Shown: positions 1 through 7,834, numbered from the stretch's first letter. The stretch: DNA of 27,396 nucleotides from Thermoflexus sp040289485 (GCF_040289485.1 NZ_PSLG01000029.1:1-27396); one strand, 5' to 3'. Translations and numbers: made by a program. The notes: generated from the letters alone by a model not told the origin.

Positions 1-1
1 C

Positions 2-55
2 CTCCTCAACCCCGAAGCCCTCACCGCCCACGGCCTCACCCCCATCACCTCATGA
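2..55 (+). CDS. 3' end of an unidentified upstream gene (partial)
   Basis: An open frame runs in from the left edge and ends at a TGA at 53-55, giving a 17-residue tail that begins LLNPEAL and ends PITS. Codon choice is GC-rich, like the genes in the window. The fragment is too short to assign to a family. It would be a plus-strand gene converging on gatB. The 148 bases between this stop and the gatB stop contain no convincing gene or strong terminator. Confidence 0.35.
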   Translation, partial: LLNPEALTAHGLTPITS

Positions 56-203
56 ATCGGTCGAGACAAGATGGGGCGCCGCCCGTAGGCCTCCCCTGAG
101 TGGGATCGAAAAGCCCCCCGCCGGATGCGCCGGATCCCTGCGATGTAGCCCCCTTCTCAAGGCATCATCCCAGAAGACGGCGCCAGCCGGTCGGCCTGGG
201 AAC

Positions 204-1664
204 TCAACCGGACCGCCGGGCCTCGAGGGCCTCGCGGACCAGTTCGTTGACCCGCTGGGGGTCCGCCTGGCCGCGGGTGGCCCGCATCACCTGTCCCACG
301 AACCACTTGAGCACCCCTTCCTTGCCCTTGAGATAACTCTCCACTTCTTTGGGATGGGCATCGAGGATCTGCTGGACGATCTCCCGCAGCGCCGCGACGT
401 CCCGGATCTGGGTGAGCCCTTTGGCCGCCACGATGCGGCGCGGCGCTTCGCCGCTCTCGAAGGCCTCCCGCAGCACCCATTTGCCGGTGTTCAGGTTGAT
501 CTCGCCGCGCTGGACCATGCGGGCCAGGTCCACCAGGGCCTCCGGGGGCACGCGGATCTCGTGGATCTCCAAGTGGGCCTCGTTCATCAGACGGAAAAGC
601 TCCCCGGTGATCCACCCGGCCAGCGTCCGCGGTTCGAGGGCAGGCTCCCCCTGGACCGCTAGGGCCACCGCCTGCTCGAAGTAATCCGCCACCCGGTGGT
701 CCTCAGTGAGCAGGGCTGCCTCGTAGCGGGAGAGGGCGTAATCCCGGACGAAGCGTTCCAGGCGGGCCTGGGGGAGCTCCGGGAGCTGGGCCCGTAGGGC
801 CTCCACCCACTCGCGGGCGATCACCAGGGGCGGGATGTCAGGCTCCGGGAAGTAGCGGTAGTCATGGGCATATTCCTTGCCCCGCTGGGGCACCGTCACG
901 CCTCGGCTTTCATCCCAGCCCATGGTCTCCTGAACCACCGTCCCGCCGCTGCGCAAGATCTCGATCTGGCGCCGGATCTCATAATCCACCGCGCGGACCA
1001 GGGCACGGAAGCTGTTGAGGTTCTTGATCTCCGTGCGGGTGCCCAGCCGGGTCTCGCCCCTCGGGCGGACCGAGACGTTGGCCTCGAAGCGGATGACGCC
1101 CTTCTCCATATCTCCGGAGTTCACCCCCAGGTAGCGGAGCAGGGCCCGCAGGGCGGTGGCGAAAGCCTTCACCTCCTCCACCGAGTTCATATCGGGCTCG
1201 GTGACGATCTCCATCAGCGGGACCCCGGCGCGGTTGAAGTCCACCAGGGTGGCGCCCCCCACGTGGATGAGTTTGCCGGTGTCCTCCTCGATGTGGACGC
1301 GGCGGATGCGCACCCGCTTCGGGCCGGCAGGGGCTTCGATCTCCAACCAGCCGTTGAGACAGAGAGGGTAATCATACATCGAGCGCTGGTATTCCGCCGG
1401 CAGATCCGGGTAGAAGTAGTTCTTGCGATAGAAGAGGCTGTATTCGGCGATGGTGCAGTTGAGGGCCAGGCCGGTGAGGATGGTCCACTCGATGGCCCGC
1501 TGGTTGGGCACGGGGAGGGTGCCGGGCATGCCAGCGCAGACCGGGCAAACATAACGGTTCGGCTCGGCCACAGTGCTATCGACCACCGGGCACGGGCAGA
1601 ACATCTTGGAGCGCGTTTGCAACTCGGCATGGATCTCCAGGCCGATGACCGGCTCGAACTCCAC
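204..1664 (-). CDS. gatB: Aspartyl/glutamyl-tRNA(Asn/Gln) amidotransferase subunit B
   Basis: GatB is the tRNA-binding kinase/transamidase subunit of the cytoplasmic GatCAB complex. It amidates Glu-tRNA(Gln) or Asp-tRNA(Asn), using ammonia from GatA. The 486-residue protein opens with the family signature VIGLEIHAELQT (residues 6-17). It has the four zinc-ligand cysteines C23, C25, C40 and C43, the cradle motif RFEANVSVRPRG near residue 193, and a YqeY-like helical tail from about residue 335. Length is normal for the family (about 475-500). The start is GTG, chosen because a perfect SD (GGAAGGAGGTGG) lies just upstream and the next residues begin the conserved domain. A TAAAAT -10 element lies about 37 bases upstream. 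gatA and gatC are not in the window, so the operon is split in this genome. Identity is secure. Confidence 0.97.
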   Translation of the reverse strand: MEFEPVIGLEIHAELQTRSKMFCPCPVVDSTVAEPNRYVCPVCAGMPGTLPVPNQRAIEWTILTGLALNCTIAEYSLFYRKNYFYPDLPAEYQRSMYDYPLCLNGWLEIEAPAGPKRVRIRRVHIEEDTGKLIHVGGATLVDFNRAGVPLMEIVTEPDMNSVEEVKAFATALRALLRYLGVNSGDMEKGVIRFEANVSVRPRGETRLGTRTEIKNLNSFRALVRAVDYEIRRQIEILRSGGTVVQETMGWDESRGVTVPQRGKEYAHDYRYFPEPDIPPLVIAREWVEALRAQLPELPQARLERFVRDYALSRYEAALLTEDHRVADYFEQAVALAVQGEPALEPRTLAGWITGELFRLMNEAHLEIHEIRVPPEALVDLARMVQRGEINLNTGKWVLREAFESGEAPRRIVAAKGLTQIRDVAALREIVQQILDAHPKEVESYLKGKEGVLKWFVGQVMRATRGQADPQRVNELVREALEARRSG

Positions 1665-1700
1665 AAGCCACCTCCTTCCCGAAGGGTCGCCGCCCTTTCT

Positions 1701-1706
1701 ATTTTA
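1701..1706 (-). promoter_or_regulatory. Probable -10 element of gatB
   Basis: On the minus strand the gap upstream of gatB reads TTAAAATAGAAAGGGCGG, an AT-rich island in a GC-rich gap, about 37 bases ahead of the GTG start. No good -35 is visible at the expected distance. The same TAAAATAGAA string recurs ahead of other genes in the window, which supports a promoter role. Confidence 0.5.
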
Positions 1707-1807
1707 ACGCCCGCCGGCGAGCGAGGGGCGCGCCTTCCCCGAATGGATGTAAGAAGGGAGGTTTTCCTTTAAAATGTTTTGACAGATATGGGGGAAGGGA
1801 TAGCGGG

Positions 1808-2176
1808 ATGGGCAGGGGTGGCGGACGATGGCTCCTCGCTCTTTGGATCAGTCTCCTGGCCGCATGTGCCCCTCCTCCTGGTTTTCAACTTCCGGATGAT
1901 CCCCTGGCGCGGATCTTGGGCAGGCGGGTGGGGCGCATCATCCTCCTGGGGACAGACGGGAACTTATACTTGACCGATGTCAGTGGGATACGTCGGCAGG
2001 CCTTAACCGAGAATGCGGGGCCGATGGGGCAAGGCCATCGCCGCTACTGGCTCCCGATCTGGTCTCCGGATGGGGGGCATCTGGCCGTCTTTGAGCAGGT
2101 GAACGCCGAGATCCCAACCACCCGGGTGATCGCGCTGGCGCTTCCGCCGGGGGGCCCGCCGGTTCGCTGGGTGTAG
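1808..2176 (+). CDS. PD40 beta-propeller lipoprotein, N-terminal part, cut by an in-frame TAG
   Basis: This is the first 122 codons of what looks like a single 419-codon gene running to 3067. The protein starts with a lipoprotein signal peptide: basic MGRGGGR, a hydrophobic stretch, then a lipobox L17-A18-A19-C20. It should therefore be lipid-anchored outside the cytoplasmic membrane. The first propeller-type repeat, WSPDGGHLAVFE, follows at about residues 84-95. The frame then meets TAG at 2174-2176 and continues open, without any shift, into the next entry. The start is ATG at 1808, preceded by GGGGGAAGGGA. An AT-rich TAAAAT (1770-1775) lies 33 bases upstream. Function is unknown; such proteins are usually extracytoplasmic binding or sensing propellers. 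If the stop is real, this half alone is unlikely to fold. Confidence 0.6.
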   Translation: MGRGGGRWLLALWISLLAACAPPPGFQLPDDPLARILGRRVGRIILLGTDGNLYLTDVSGIRRQALTENAGPMGQGHRRYWLPIWSPDGGHLAVFEQVNAEIPTTRVIALALPPGGPPVRWV

Positions 2177-2200
2177 GGGGAGTGGAAAGGGGAGGAGCCG

Positions 2201-3067
2201 GTGCTGCTGAGCTGGTTGGACGCCCGCTCCCTGCTCGTGCTCACCCGAGGAAGCGGTCGCTCCGGGAACTACATCTTGCGCGCCCTGGAGGCCGAGCCCC
2301 AGCGCGAGGTGGTTCTGGCTCGGGGGGACTCCCTTTTCTTCAGCTGGAACGCTGTCCGCCGGGTGCTGGCATGGCATCGGGAGGGACGTTATCTGGAGCT
2401 CCGGTTGTGGGATGAGGGGGCGGTGGAACGGCGCTCCGATCACACCGCAGCGTTTAACGCGCCGGCATGGTCGCCGGATGGCCAATGGCTGGCGTGGGCG
2501 GAACAGGAAGGGAACACGAGCGTGCTACGATTGGAGAACCTGGATCGCTCCGCCGCGCGCACCGTCCTCACATTTACCGGAGGGATTGCTTTTTCATGGT
2601 CCCCTACAGGCCGTTACTTGGCGCTGATCACCGATCCGACGACCACCGCTCCCCGCATCGGACCGCTGAGTCTCTACGATATCCCAGCAGATCGGCTGAT
2701 GCGGCTGGGCGATCAACCCCACCTGGCTGTCTTATGGTCCCACGATGGCAGGAGGCTGTTGGCGTTTCGCCCCCTGGAGATCGAGCCGGCTTCGGGGCTG
2801 GTCCTGCTCCAGGCCCGCGTCTACGAGCCCTCGGGGGCGGCCCGCGAGCTGGGCACCTTCATCCCCACGCTCCCCTTCCTGAACCTCCTGTCTCGTTTTG
2901 ACGCGTTCCAGGGATCGGCCCTTCTCTGGTCGCCGGATGACCGGTTCGTGCTGATTGCCGCGGTGGAGCCGGGGGGGAAAGCTGGGATCTATGCGCTGCA
3001 CGTTTCCGGTTGGCTGGAGCCTCGACGGTTGGGGGATGGGGTTTTGGCCTTCTATTCCCCTCGGTGA
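2201..3067 (+). CDS. PD40 beta-propeller lipoprotein, C-terminal part, in frame with the preceding half
   Basis: This 288-residue stretch lies in the same frame as the lipoprotein N-terminus, with only the TAG at 2174-2176 between them; the open frame resumes at 2177. It carries four more propeller-like repeats: AWSPDGQWLAWAE, SWSPTGRYLALIT, LWSHDGRRLLAF and LWSPDDRFVLIAA. With the one before the stop they make five or six blades. A GTG at 2201 has a fair SD (AAGGGGAGGA) upstream, so reinitiation is possible. The product would lack a signal peptide and stay in the cytoplasm. The stop at 3067 is only 20 bases from the end of the convergent protease gene, with a small TCCCC/GGGGA stem between them. 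I read the pair as one broken or recoded gene, not two proteins. Confidence 0.6.
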   Translation: MLLSWLDARSLLVLTRGSGRSGNYILRALEAEPQREVVLARGDSLFFSWNAVRRVLAWHREGRYLELRLWDEGAVERRSDHTAAFNAPAWSPDGQWLAWAEQEGNTSVLRLENLDRSAARTVLTFTGGIAFSWSPTGRYLALITDPTTTAPRIGPLSLYDIPADRLMRLGDQPHLAVLWSHDGRRLLAFRPLEIEPASGLVLLQARVYEPSGAARELGTFIPTLPFLNLLSRFDAFQGSALLWSPDDRFVLIAAVEPGGKAGIYALHVSGWLEPRRLGDGVLAFYSPR

Positions 3068-3087
3068 GCCTCCCCTCTGGGGAAGGG

Positions 3088-4821
3088 TTAAGAGGTGGCG
3101 GAGGGGGACGCCATCGGGACCGGCGTGGAGGATGGAAGAGGGATCGGCTCGCCGGACCGCGCGGCCTCTATGATGGCGATTACCTCGTTCCCAGAGAGAT
3201 CATGGCGTTCCAGCAAGGCCTGGGCGACCGCCTCCACCTCAGTCGCGTGCTGCCGCAGCAACCGTTCCACTTTTTCCTCGCAATCGGCCCAGAACCGATC
3301 GATGAGGTCTTGGTAGCGTTCCGGCTCCTCCGGCTTCATGGGGTGGAGCCCGAAATAGCCCAGGTCCAAAAGGAGCTGGATCCGTTGCCGAACCTGCCGG
3401 AAATCGGCGCTGGCGCCGGTCCAGTGTTCCCCCATGAAGATCTTTGTGGCCACGTGGCCCGCCAAGGAGACCATGATCTCTGCCACCAGGCGCCGAAGGG
3501 GAACTGTATAAAGCTCCTGCTTGGGAACGCTGTGGACGTAGCCCAGGGCCCCGGGCATGTTGGTGCGGCGGATCAGCGAGGCGCGGATGATCCGCTCGTC
3601 CGGGAGCAGGTAATATTGGGCCACCGCGTGACCGGCCTCATGATAGGCCACCTGGCGGCGCTGGAGAGGATCCATCTCCGCAATCGGGTTCTCCAGCCCC
3701 ATGGCCTGTTCCTGAAGGGCCAATTCGATGTCCCGTTGGGTGATGTAATCTCGACCGTTGAACAAGGCGATGCGCACAGCGTCCTTGGTTATGGCGGCCA
3801 TGATCTTGGCCGGGGTGGCCCATGCTGTGTCTGCCACCAGGGAGTCGATGTCGATGTTCGGATCGTGTTTCACTTTCGAAAGATATCCTTTGATGATCTC
3901 CCGCCTCCCCGCTCGATCGGGGAGGTCGACATAAATGATGCGGTCAAAGCGACCAGGGCGGACCAGGGCCGGATCCAAGGCGTCGGGCCGGTTGGTCGCA
4001 CCCATGAACAGCACGTGCCAGGAGCGAGGCGGGGGGCGCTTTCCGAGGAGGCGGTAGATCCGCCCTTTGATCCGTTCCCATCGCGTCAACTGAGTGATGC
4101 CATCCATCTCGTAGAGAAGCCGTGTCAAGGCCCCGGTGCCACCCCAACCCAGCCAGCCGAGAGGACCGGTTCGCTCGCCCCCCATGACCCCGCCCCGGCT
4201 GGCCCCGATCGCGTCGATCTCGTCGATATAAGCGATGCACGCCCCATACTCCCGGGCCAACTTGCGGGCCTTGCCGACGAACCATATCATCTTGAGGACG
4301 TCCACACCCCAGAACATCGAACGGAAGCTTGATCCCTCAATGGAAATAAAGGGGATCCCCGCCTCGCCGGCGATGGCCTTGGCCAGCATCGTCTTTCCTG
4401 TGCCCGGAGGGCCTGCGAGCAAGATGCCGTTGATGAACTGCCCTCCCATCTTCACGAACTGTTCCCGATTCGACAGCAGGTCGATCCACTGTCGGACCAG
4501 GCGCACCAGGTTTTCCTGCCCCCAGTAATCTGCCAAAGTGACCTGCTTGGGGTCGCCTGGTTTGATCACCTCCACGCGGCTGCGGGACATAAACCAGAAG
4601 ATTGCCACGAACTGGATGAGGACAAAGAGGATGGCGAAGAGGAGCTGGAAAGCGAAGCGCAGGAGCAGAAGCACTGCATTAAGCACCACAGGCTCCACAT
4701 AGGCCCAGTACCCCAATCCCCCCAGGCCCACCATCCAGATCCCTCGACGCCACCACCCATGCCAGCCTCGCGTTAGGATCCGCCGAAGCCGCGGCCGAAG
4801 GGGTCGTCGGATCTCCCCCAT
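3088..4821 (-). CDS. Divergent FtsH-type membrane AAA+ zinc metalloprotease (M41)
   Basis: The 577-residue protein has two close hydrophobic stretches (about 28-42 and 47-78), a AAA+ module and an M41 peptidase domain. Visible motifs are Walker A GPPGTGKT (137-144), Walker B YIDEID (198-203), the second region of homology with MGATNRPD and RPGRFDR (273-294), the zinc motif HEAGH (394-398) and the third ligand D473 in TGASADF. It is thus predicted to be an active ATP-dependent protease facing the cytoplasm. Unlike canonical FtsH, it lacks the roughly 70-residue outer domain between the two membrane segments. The pore loop reads MFWGVDV where FtsH has MFVGVGA. It also has inserts around 210-230 and 244-267, and a Ser/Pro tail. 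The ATG is preceded by GGGGGAGGGAG, and a TAAAAT -10 lies about 47 bases upstream. It stands alone. It is probably a second FtsH paralogue with its own substrates. Confidence 0.88.
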   Translation of the reverse strand: MGEIRRPLRPRLRRILTRGWHGWWRRGIWMVGLGGLGYWAYVEPVVLNAVLLLLRFAFQLLFAILFVLIQFVAIFWFMSRSRVEVIKPGDPKQVTLADYWGQENLVRLVRQWIDLLSNREQFVKMGGQFINGILLAGPPGTGKTMLAKAIAGEAGIPFISIEGSSFRSMFWGVDVLKMIWFVGKARKLAREYGACIAYIDEIDAIGASRGGVMGGERTGPLGWLGWGGTGALTRLLYEMDGITQLTRWERIKGRIYRLLGKRPPPRSWHVLFMGATNRPDALDPALVRPGRFDRIIYVDLPDRAGRREIIKGYLSKVKHDPNIDIDSLVADTAWATPAKIMAAITKDAVRIALFNGRDYITQRDIELALQEQAMGLENPIAEMDPLQRRQVAYHEAGHAVAQYYLLPDERIIRASLIRRTNMPGALGYVHSVPKQELYTVPLRRLVAEIMVSLAGHVATKIFMGEHWTGASADFRQVRQRIQLLLDLGYFGLHPMKPEEPERYQDLIDRFWADCEEKVERLLRQHATEVEAVAQALLERHDLSGNEVIAIIEAARSGEPIPLPSSTPVPMASPSATS

Positions 4822-4867
4822 CTCCCTCCCCCGTTGGGAGGCCCTCGGAAGGCCCCGAGTCCCTTTT

Positions 4868-4873
4868 ATTTTA
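4868..4873 (-). promoter_or_regulatory. Probable -10 element of the FtsH-like gene
   Basis: The minus strand reads GTTAAAATAAAAGGG about 47 bases before the ATG at 4821, the only AT-rich patch in this gap. It matches the TAAAAT element seen upstream of gatB and the BMP lipoprotein. A clear -35 is not visible. Confidence 0.45.
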
Positions 4874-4893
4874 ACATTTGACGGGCCAGGGGA

Positions 4894-4925
4894 GGTAAAG
4901 CCCCGACTTCCCGGTGGGGTTTACC
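4894..4925 (-). terminator. Possible weak terminator of the min-rodA operon
   Basis: An inverted repeat, GGTAAA(G)CCCC against GGGGTTTACC with one bulged base, overlaps the rodA stop codon. It has no following U tract (TCCCC follows on the minus strand). It may end or attenuate the minCDE-rodA transcript before the FtsH-like promoter. Confidence 0.3.
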
Positions 4926-6039
4926 CGCGGATCGAGAAGGCCTCGCGGTGTATGCGGACGCTCTGGACCAGGCCGATGCCTAGGCAGAAGGAGAGGAGAG
5001 CGCTGCCGCCGTAACTGATGAAGGGCAGCGGGAGGCCGGCCACCGGCATCAGGCCGAGGTTCATGCCGATGTTGGCCAGGGCCTGGAAGGCGATCCACGT
5101 TCCCACCCCGACCGCGATCAGGCGGCCGTAGGTGTCCTCCGCCCCCCAGGCGGCCTGGAAGATCCGCCAGAGCACCCACAGATAGAGGGCGAGCACCCCC
5201 ACGGCGCCGACCAGCCCGAACTCCCCGGCCAGGACGGCGAAGATGAAGTCCGTGTGGCGGACTCGAAGGAAGCCCCAGATGTTCTGCGGGCTCTGCCCCC
5301 ATCCGGTTCCCCATAGGCCGCCGCTGCCGATGGTGATCAGGGCCTGGGTGAGGTTATAGGCGGTGTTGGGATCCGGCTGAAGCCCCAGGAAGTGAAGCAG
5401 GCGCCCGCGCATGTAAGGCAACATCACGGTCCAGGCCCCCGCTGCCATGGGGAGGCCCAGCAGCCCGATGGCCAGCAGGTGGCGGGGGCGGAGGCCCCAG
5501 GCGAACAGCATCCCCAGCCCGATGGCCAGCACCACCACGGCGGTGCTGAGGTTGGGCTGCAGGAAGATCAGGGCCGCCGGGAGGAGCATGTAGGCGAAGG
5601 CCCCGAGGGCTGTCCGGAAGGCGTCCAGGCGCTCCTCCCGATCCGCCAGGAAGCGCCCGAGGCTGAGGATGAGCAGGGGCTTGGCCAGTTCCGCCGGCTG
5701 GATGTTGAAGGAGGCGATCTCCAGCCAGCGGCGGACAGGTGCGATCTGGCTGCGGCCGGCGATCAGCGCCAACAGCAACAGGGCCAAGACCAAAACGTAA
5801 AGGCCCTGGTGGAAGGACCCCCACGTGCGGTAGTTGACCGAGGCGATCAGGAAGATCAGCAACAGCCCCGCCAGGCCGTAGAGGGCCTGGCGCCGGGGTG
5901 CATCGGCCAGGTCCGGGGCGCGCAACACGGCGCTGGCGATGGTGACCACCCCGATAACCATCAGCGCCGTCACCCCCAGAAGCAGACCGCTGTCGAAACG
6001 GCGCCACGCCCCCAGGCGCTCCAGCAACGACCCGGTCAT
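4921..6039 (-). CDS. rodA: SEDS-family peptidoglycan glycosyltransferase RodA
   Basis: RodA/FtsW proteins polymerise lipid II into glycan strands together with a class B PBP. This 372-residue protein has about ten membrane segments and the family motifs: NIQPAELAKPLL (112-123), a QPNLSTA loop (161-167), the NTAYNLTQALI region (225-235), GTGWGQSPQ (244-252) and HTDFIFAVLAGEFG (262-275). D264 in HTDFIF corresponds to the Asp shown to be essential in RodA. The spacing and the 'IGSGGLWGTG' motif favour RodA over FtsW. The ATG overlaps the minE stop (ATGA), so translation is coupled. One oddity is QPN where most relatives have QPD. Its partner PBP2 is not in the window. Placement in a min operon ties wall elongation to division-site selection. 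Confidence 0.93.
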   Translation of the reverse strand: MTGSLLERLGAWRRFDSGLLLGVTALMVIGVVTIASAVLRAPDLADAPRRQALYGLAGLLLIFLIASVNYRTWGSFHQGLYVLVLALLLLALIAGRSQIAPVRRWLEIASFNIQPAELAKPLLILSLGRFLADREERLDAFRTALGAFAYMLLPAALIFLQPNLSTAVVVLAIGLGMLFAWGLRPRHLLAIGLLGLPMAAGAWTVMLPYMRGRLLHFLGLQPDPNTAYNLTQALITIGSGGLWGTGWGQSPQNIWGFLRVRHTDFIFAVLAGEFGLVGAVGVLALYLWVLWRIFQAAWGAEDTYGRLIAVGVGTWIAFQALANIGMNLGLMPVAGLPLPFISYGGSALLSFCLGIGLVQSVRIHREAFSIRG

Positions 6040-6293
6040 GGCCGGCTATGTCGGTTCCCCAACGGGATGTCTGCCACCAGACGGCATTCCCGCGCGTCCT
6101 GGGTCACGGTGACCCGGACCTCCTCGGCGATGATGGGGACGTGCCGGGAGAGGACAGCGATGATCTCGTCCTTGATGATATCCAGCAGCCCCGGCGGGAG
6201 ATCGCTGCGATCGTGGACCAGGATCACCTGAAGGCGTTGCTTGGCCGTCTCCCGGGCGGAGGGTTGACCCCGCAAGCGCTCCAGCCAGTTCAT
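6036..6293 (-). CDS. minE: Cell-division topological specificity factor MinE
   Basis: MinE stimulates MinD ATPase and drives the pole-to-pole or standing Min pattern. The 85-residue protein begins MNWLERLRG, an amphipathic membrane-targeting helix. Next come the MinD-contacting segment TAKQRLQVILVHDR (17-30) and a dimerisation domain with LLDIIKDEIIAVLSRHVPI (37-55). I set the start at 6293 and not at a more upstream in-frame codon. There the ATG overlaps the minD stop as ATGA, and the protein begins exactly like other MinE proteins. Its own stop overlaps the rodA start in the same way. The length matches the family (80-95). Having MinE, not DivIVA, predicts an oscillating Min system. Confidence 0.92.
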   Translation of the reverse strand: MNWLERLRGQPSARETAKQRLQVILVHDRSDLPPGLLDIIKDEIIAVLSRHVPIIAEEVRVTVTQDARECRLVADIPLGNRHSRP

Positions 6294-7096
6294 CGGCCAC
6301 CTCCGCTGCGCACCAGCCGACGCAACCATCCCAGCACCCCCTGCCCGTCCTCGGAGAGGGCGAAGGGGACGTTCTCCCCCATCAGGCGGCGGGCGATGGC
6401 CCGGAAAGCCTGTCCGGCCGGCGATCGCTCCTCCAGCACCACGGGGACCCCCCGGTTGGTGGACACGATCACCTGCTCGTCCTCCGGGATGACCCCCAGG
6501 AGCTCGATGGCCAGGATCTCCAGCACGTCTGCCGTGTCCAGCATGTCCCCCCGGCGGACCATGTCGGGCTTCAGGCGGTTGACGATGAGTTTGGGGGCGG
6601 GCTTGCCCATGGCCTCCACCAGCCCGATCACCCGGTCGGCGTCCCGCACGGCGGCCACCTCCGGGTTAGTGACCAGGAGCACCTGGTCGGCAGGGGCCAG
6701 GGCGGTGCGGAACCCCTCCTCGATGCCAGCCGCCGAGTCGATCAGGATATAATCGAAGTCCGGCCGCAGTTCCTCGCAGATGCGGACCATGTCCTCCGGC
6801 CGCACAGCGGATTTGTCCCGGCTCTGGGCGGCAGGCATCAGGTAGAGCTCAGGAACCCGTTTGTCGCGGATGAGGGCCTGACGGGTGCGGCAGCGTCCTT
6901 CCACCACGTGCACGATGTCATAGACGATGCGGTTCTCCAGGCCCAGGACCACATCGAGGTTTCTCAAACCGATGTCGGCGTCGATGCACACCACCCTCTT
7001 CCCAGCCAGGGCCAGGGCCATCCCCACGTTGGCGGTGACAGTGGTTTTCCCAACCCCCCCTTTGCCGGAGGTCACCGTGATCACTTGCGCGCCCAT
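6290..7096 (-). CDS. minD: Septum site-determining ATPase MinD
   Basis: MinD is a deviant Walker-A ATPase that dimerises on the membrane and recruits MinC. The 268-residue protein has SGKGGVGKTT (10-19), with the signature lysine K12 and K17. It also has DADIGLRNLD (39-48), the switch region DSAAGIEEG in place of the usual DSPAGIE, and a C-terminal amphipathic membrane-binding helix VLGWLRRLVR. The ATG is preceded by a near-perfect SD, AAGGAGGTCTGAG. It lies 39 bases after minC and overlaps minE by ATGA. MinD is expected to cycle between membrane and cytosol under MinE control. Confidence 0.96.
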   Translation of the reverse strand: MGAQVITVTSGKGGVGKTTVTANVGMALALAGKRVVCIDADIGLRNLDVVLGLENRIVYDIVHVVEGRCRTRQALIRDKRVPELYLMPAAQSRDKSAVRPEDMVRICEELRPDFDYILIDSAAGIEEGFRTALAPADQVLLVTNPEVAAVRDADRVIGLVEAMGKPAPKLIVNRLKPDMVRRGDMLDTADVLEILAIELLGVIPEDEQVIVSTNRGVPVVLEERSPAGQAFRAIARRLMGENVPFALSEDGQGVLGWLRRLVRSGGGR

Positions 7097-7135
7097 CTCA
7101 GACCTCCTTTCTCTCCATCCCCACCGGCTGGGCGT

Positions 7136-7834
7136 TTATCGGAACAGCCGGCTCAGCCAACGCTCCCACCAGAGAAGGGGGCGCCACGGCTCAACAACGA
7201 TGCGACCGTCCTGGACGAAGGCCTGCTCCGGGGTCAGGCGACGGTGCTCCTCTGGGGATCGCGCGATATACCGCCCGATCCGCAGTTGGACCGGCCGGAG
7301 CTCCAGGGCATAGACGGCAGCCCCCTCATCCCCCTCGCAGCCGGCGTGGGCGGTCCCCAGCAGACGCCCCCAGATGACGATGTCTCCGCTCGCCGCCACC
7401 TCCGCGCCCGGGTGGACGTCCCCGATCACACACAGGTGACCCTCGACCTGCAGATAATGGCCTGCCCGCAACGTCCGGCGGATCAGCCACGCGGACTCCA
7501 GGGGGAGCTCACGGGCCTCCGGGGCTCGCTCCGACAGGGGGGGCTGCAGCGGCAATCCCATACGCCGGACCACGGCCTGAGTCACCGGATGCTCGGTGAG
7601 CACCCCCGCCAGGGCCAGCCCGAACCGGTTCAAAAGGGCCACGAGGGCCAGCAGGTCGGCCTCCTCCAGGATGCGGTCACCCAACGCGAGGACCGCCCGG
7701 CCGCCAACGAAGAAAGCCGGGTTGGCCGCCAGACGGCTTTCAAGGGCTTTCAGGGCCTCCGGCCACGGCGCCGGGCCGAAGGTGAACCACAAGGCATCCC
7801 CCATCCCTTTAATAGCAACCGGCTCTCTTAGCAT
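7136..7834 (-). CDS. minC: Septum formation inhibitor MinC
   Basis: MinC blocks FtsZ ring assembly where MinD places it. The 232-residue protein has a small alpha/beta N-terminal domain (residues 4-95, starting VAIKGMGDALWFTFG). A short linker leads to the C-terminal beta-helix typical of MinC. That helix starts RTLRAGHYLQVEGHLCVIGDV (120-140), followed by GAEVAASGDIVIWGRLLGTAHAG. The ATG at 7834 has AGGAG six bases upstream. It is the first gene of minC-minD-minE-rodA. Family length is usually 215-235 residues, so it is full length. A TATAAC -10-like box is 54 bases upstream. Confidence 0.94.
   Translation of the reverse strand: MLREPVAIKGMGDALWFTFGPAPWPEALKALESRLAANPAFFVGGRAVLALGDRILEEADLLALVALLNRFGLALAGVLTEHPVTQAVVRRMGLPLQPPLSERAPEARELPLESAWLIRRTLRAGHYLQVEGHLCVIGDVHPGAEVAASGDIVIWGRLLGTAHAGCEGDEGAAVYALELRPVQLRIGRYIARSPEEHRRLTPEQAFVQDGRIVVEPWRPLLWWERWLSRLFR

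Noticed and set aside
1779..1784. A perfect TTGACA ahead of the propeller lipoprotein
   Set aside because: There is no -10 at a workable distance, and it lies only 24 bases from the start codon. TAAAAT at 1770-1775 is the better promoter element.
3010..4332. A 440-codon plus-strand frame antisense to the FtsH-like gene
   Set aside because: It has no SD or domain pattern and is fully explained as an antisense shadow of the AAA+/M41 protease.
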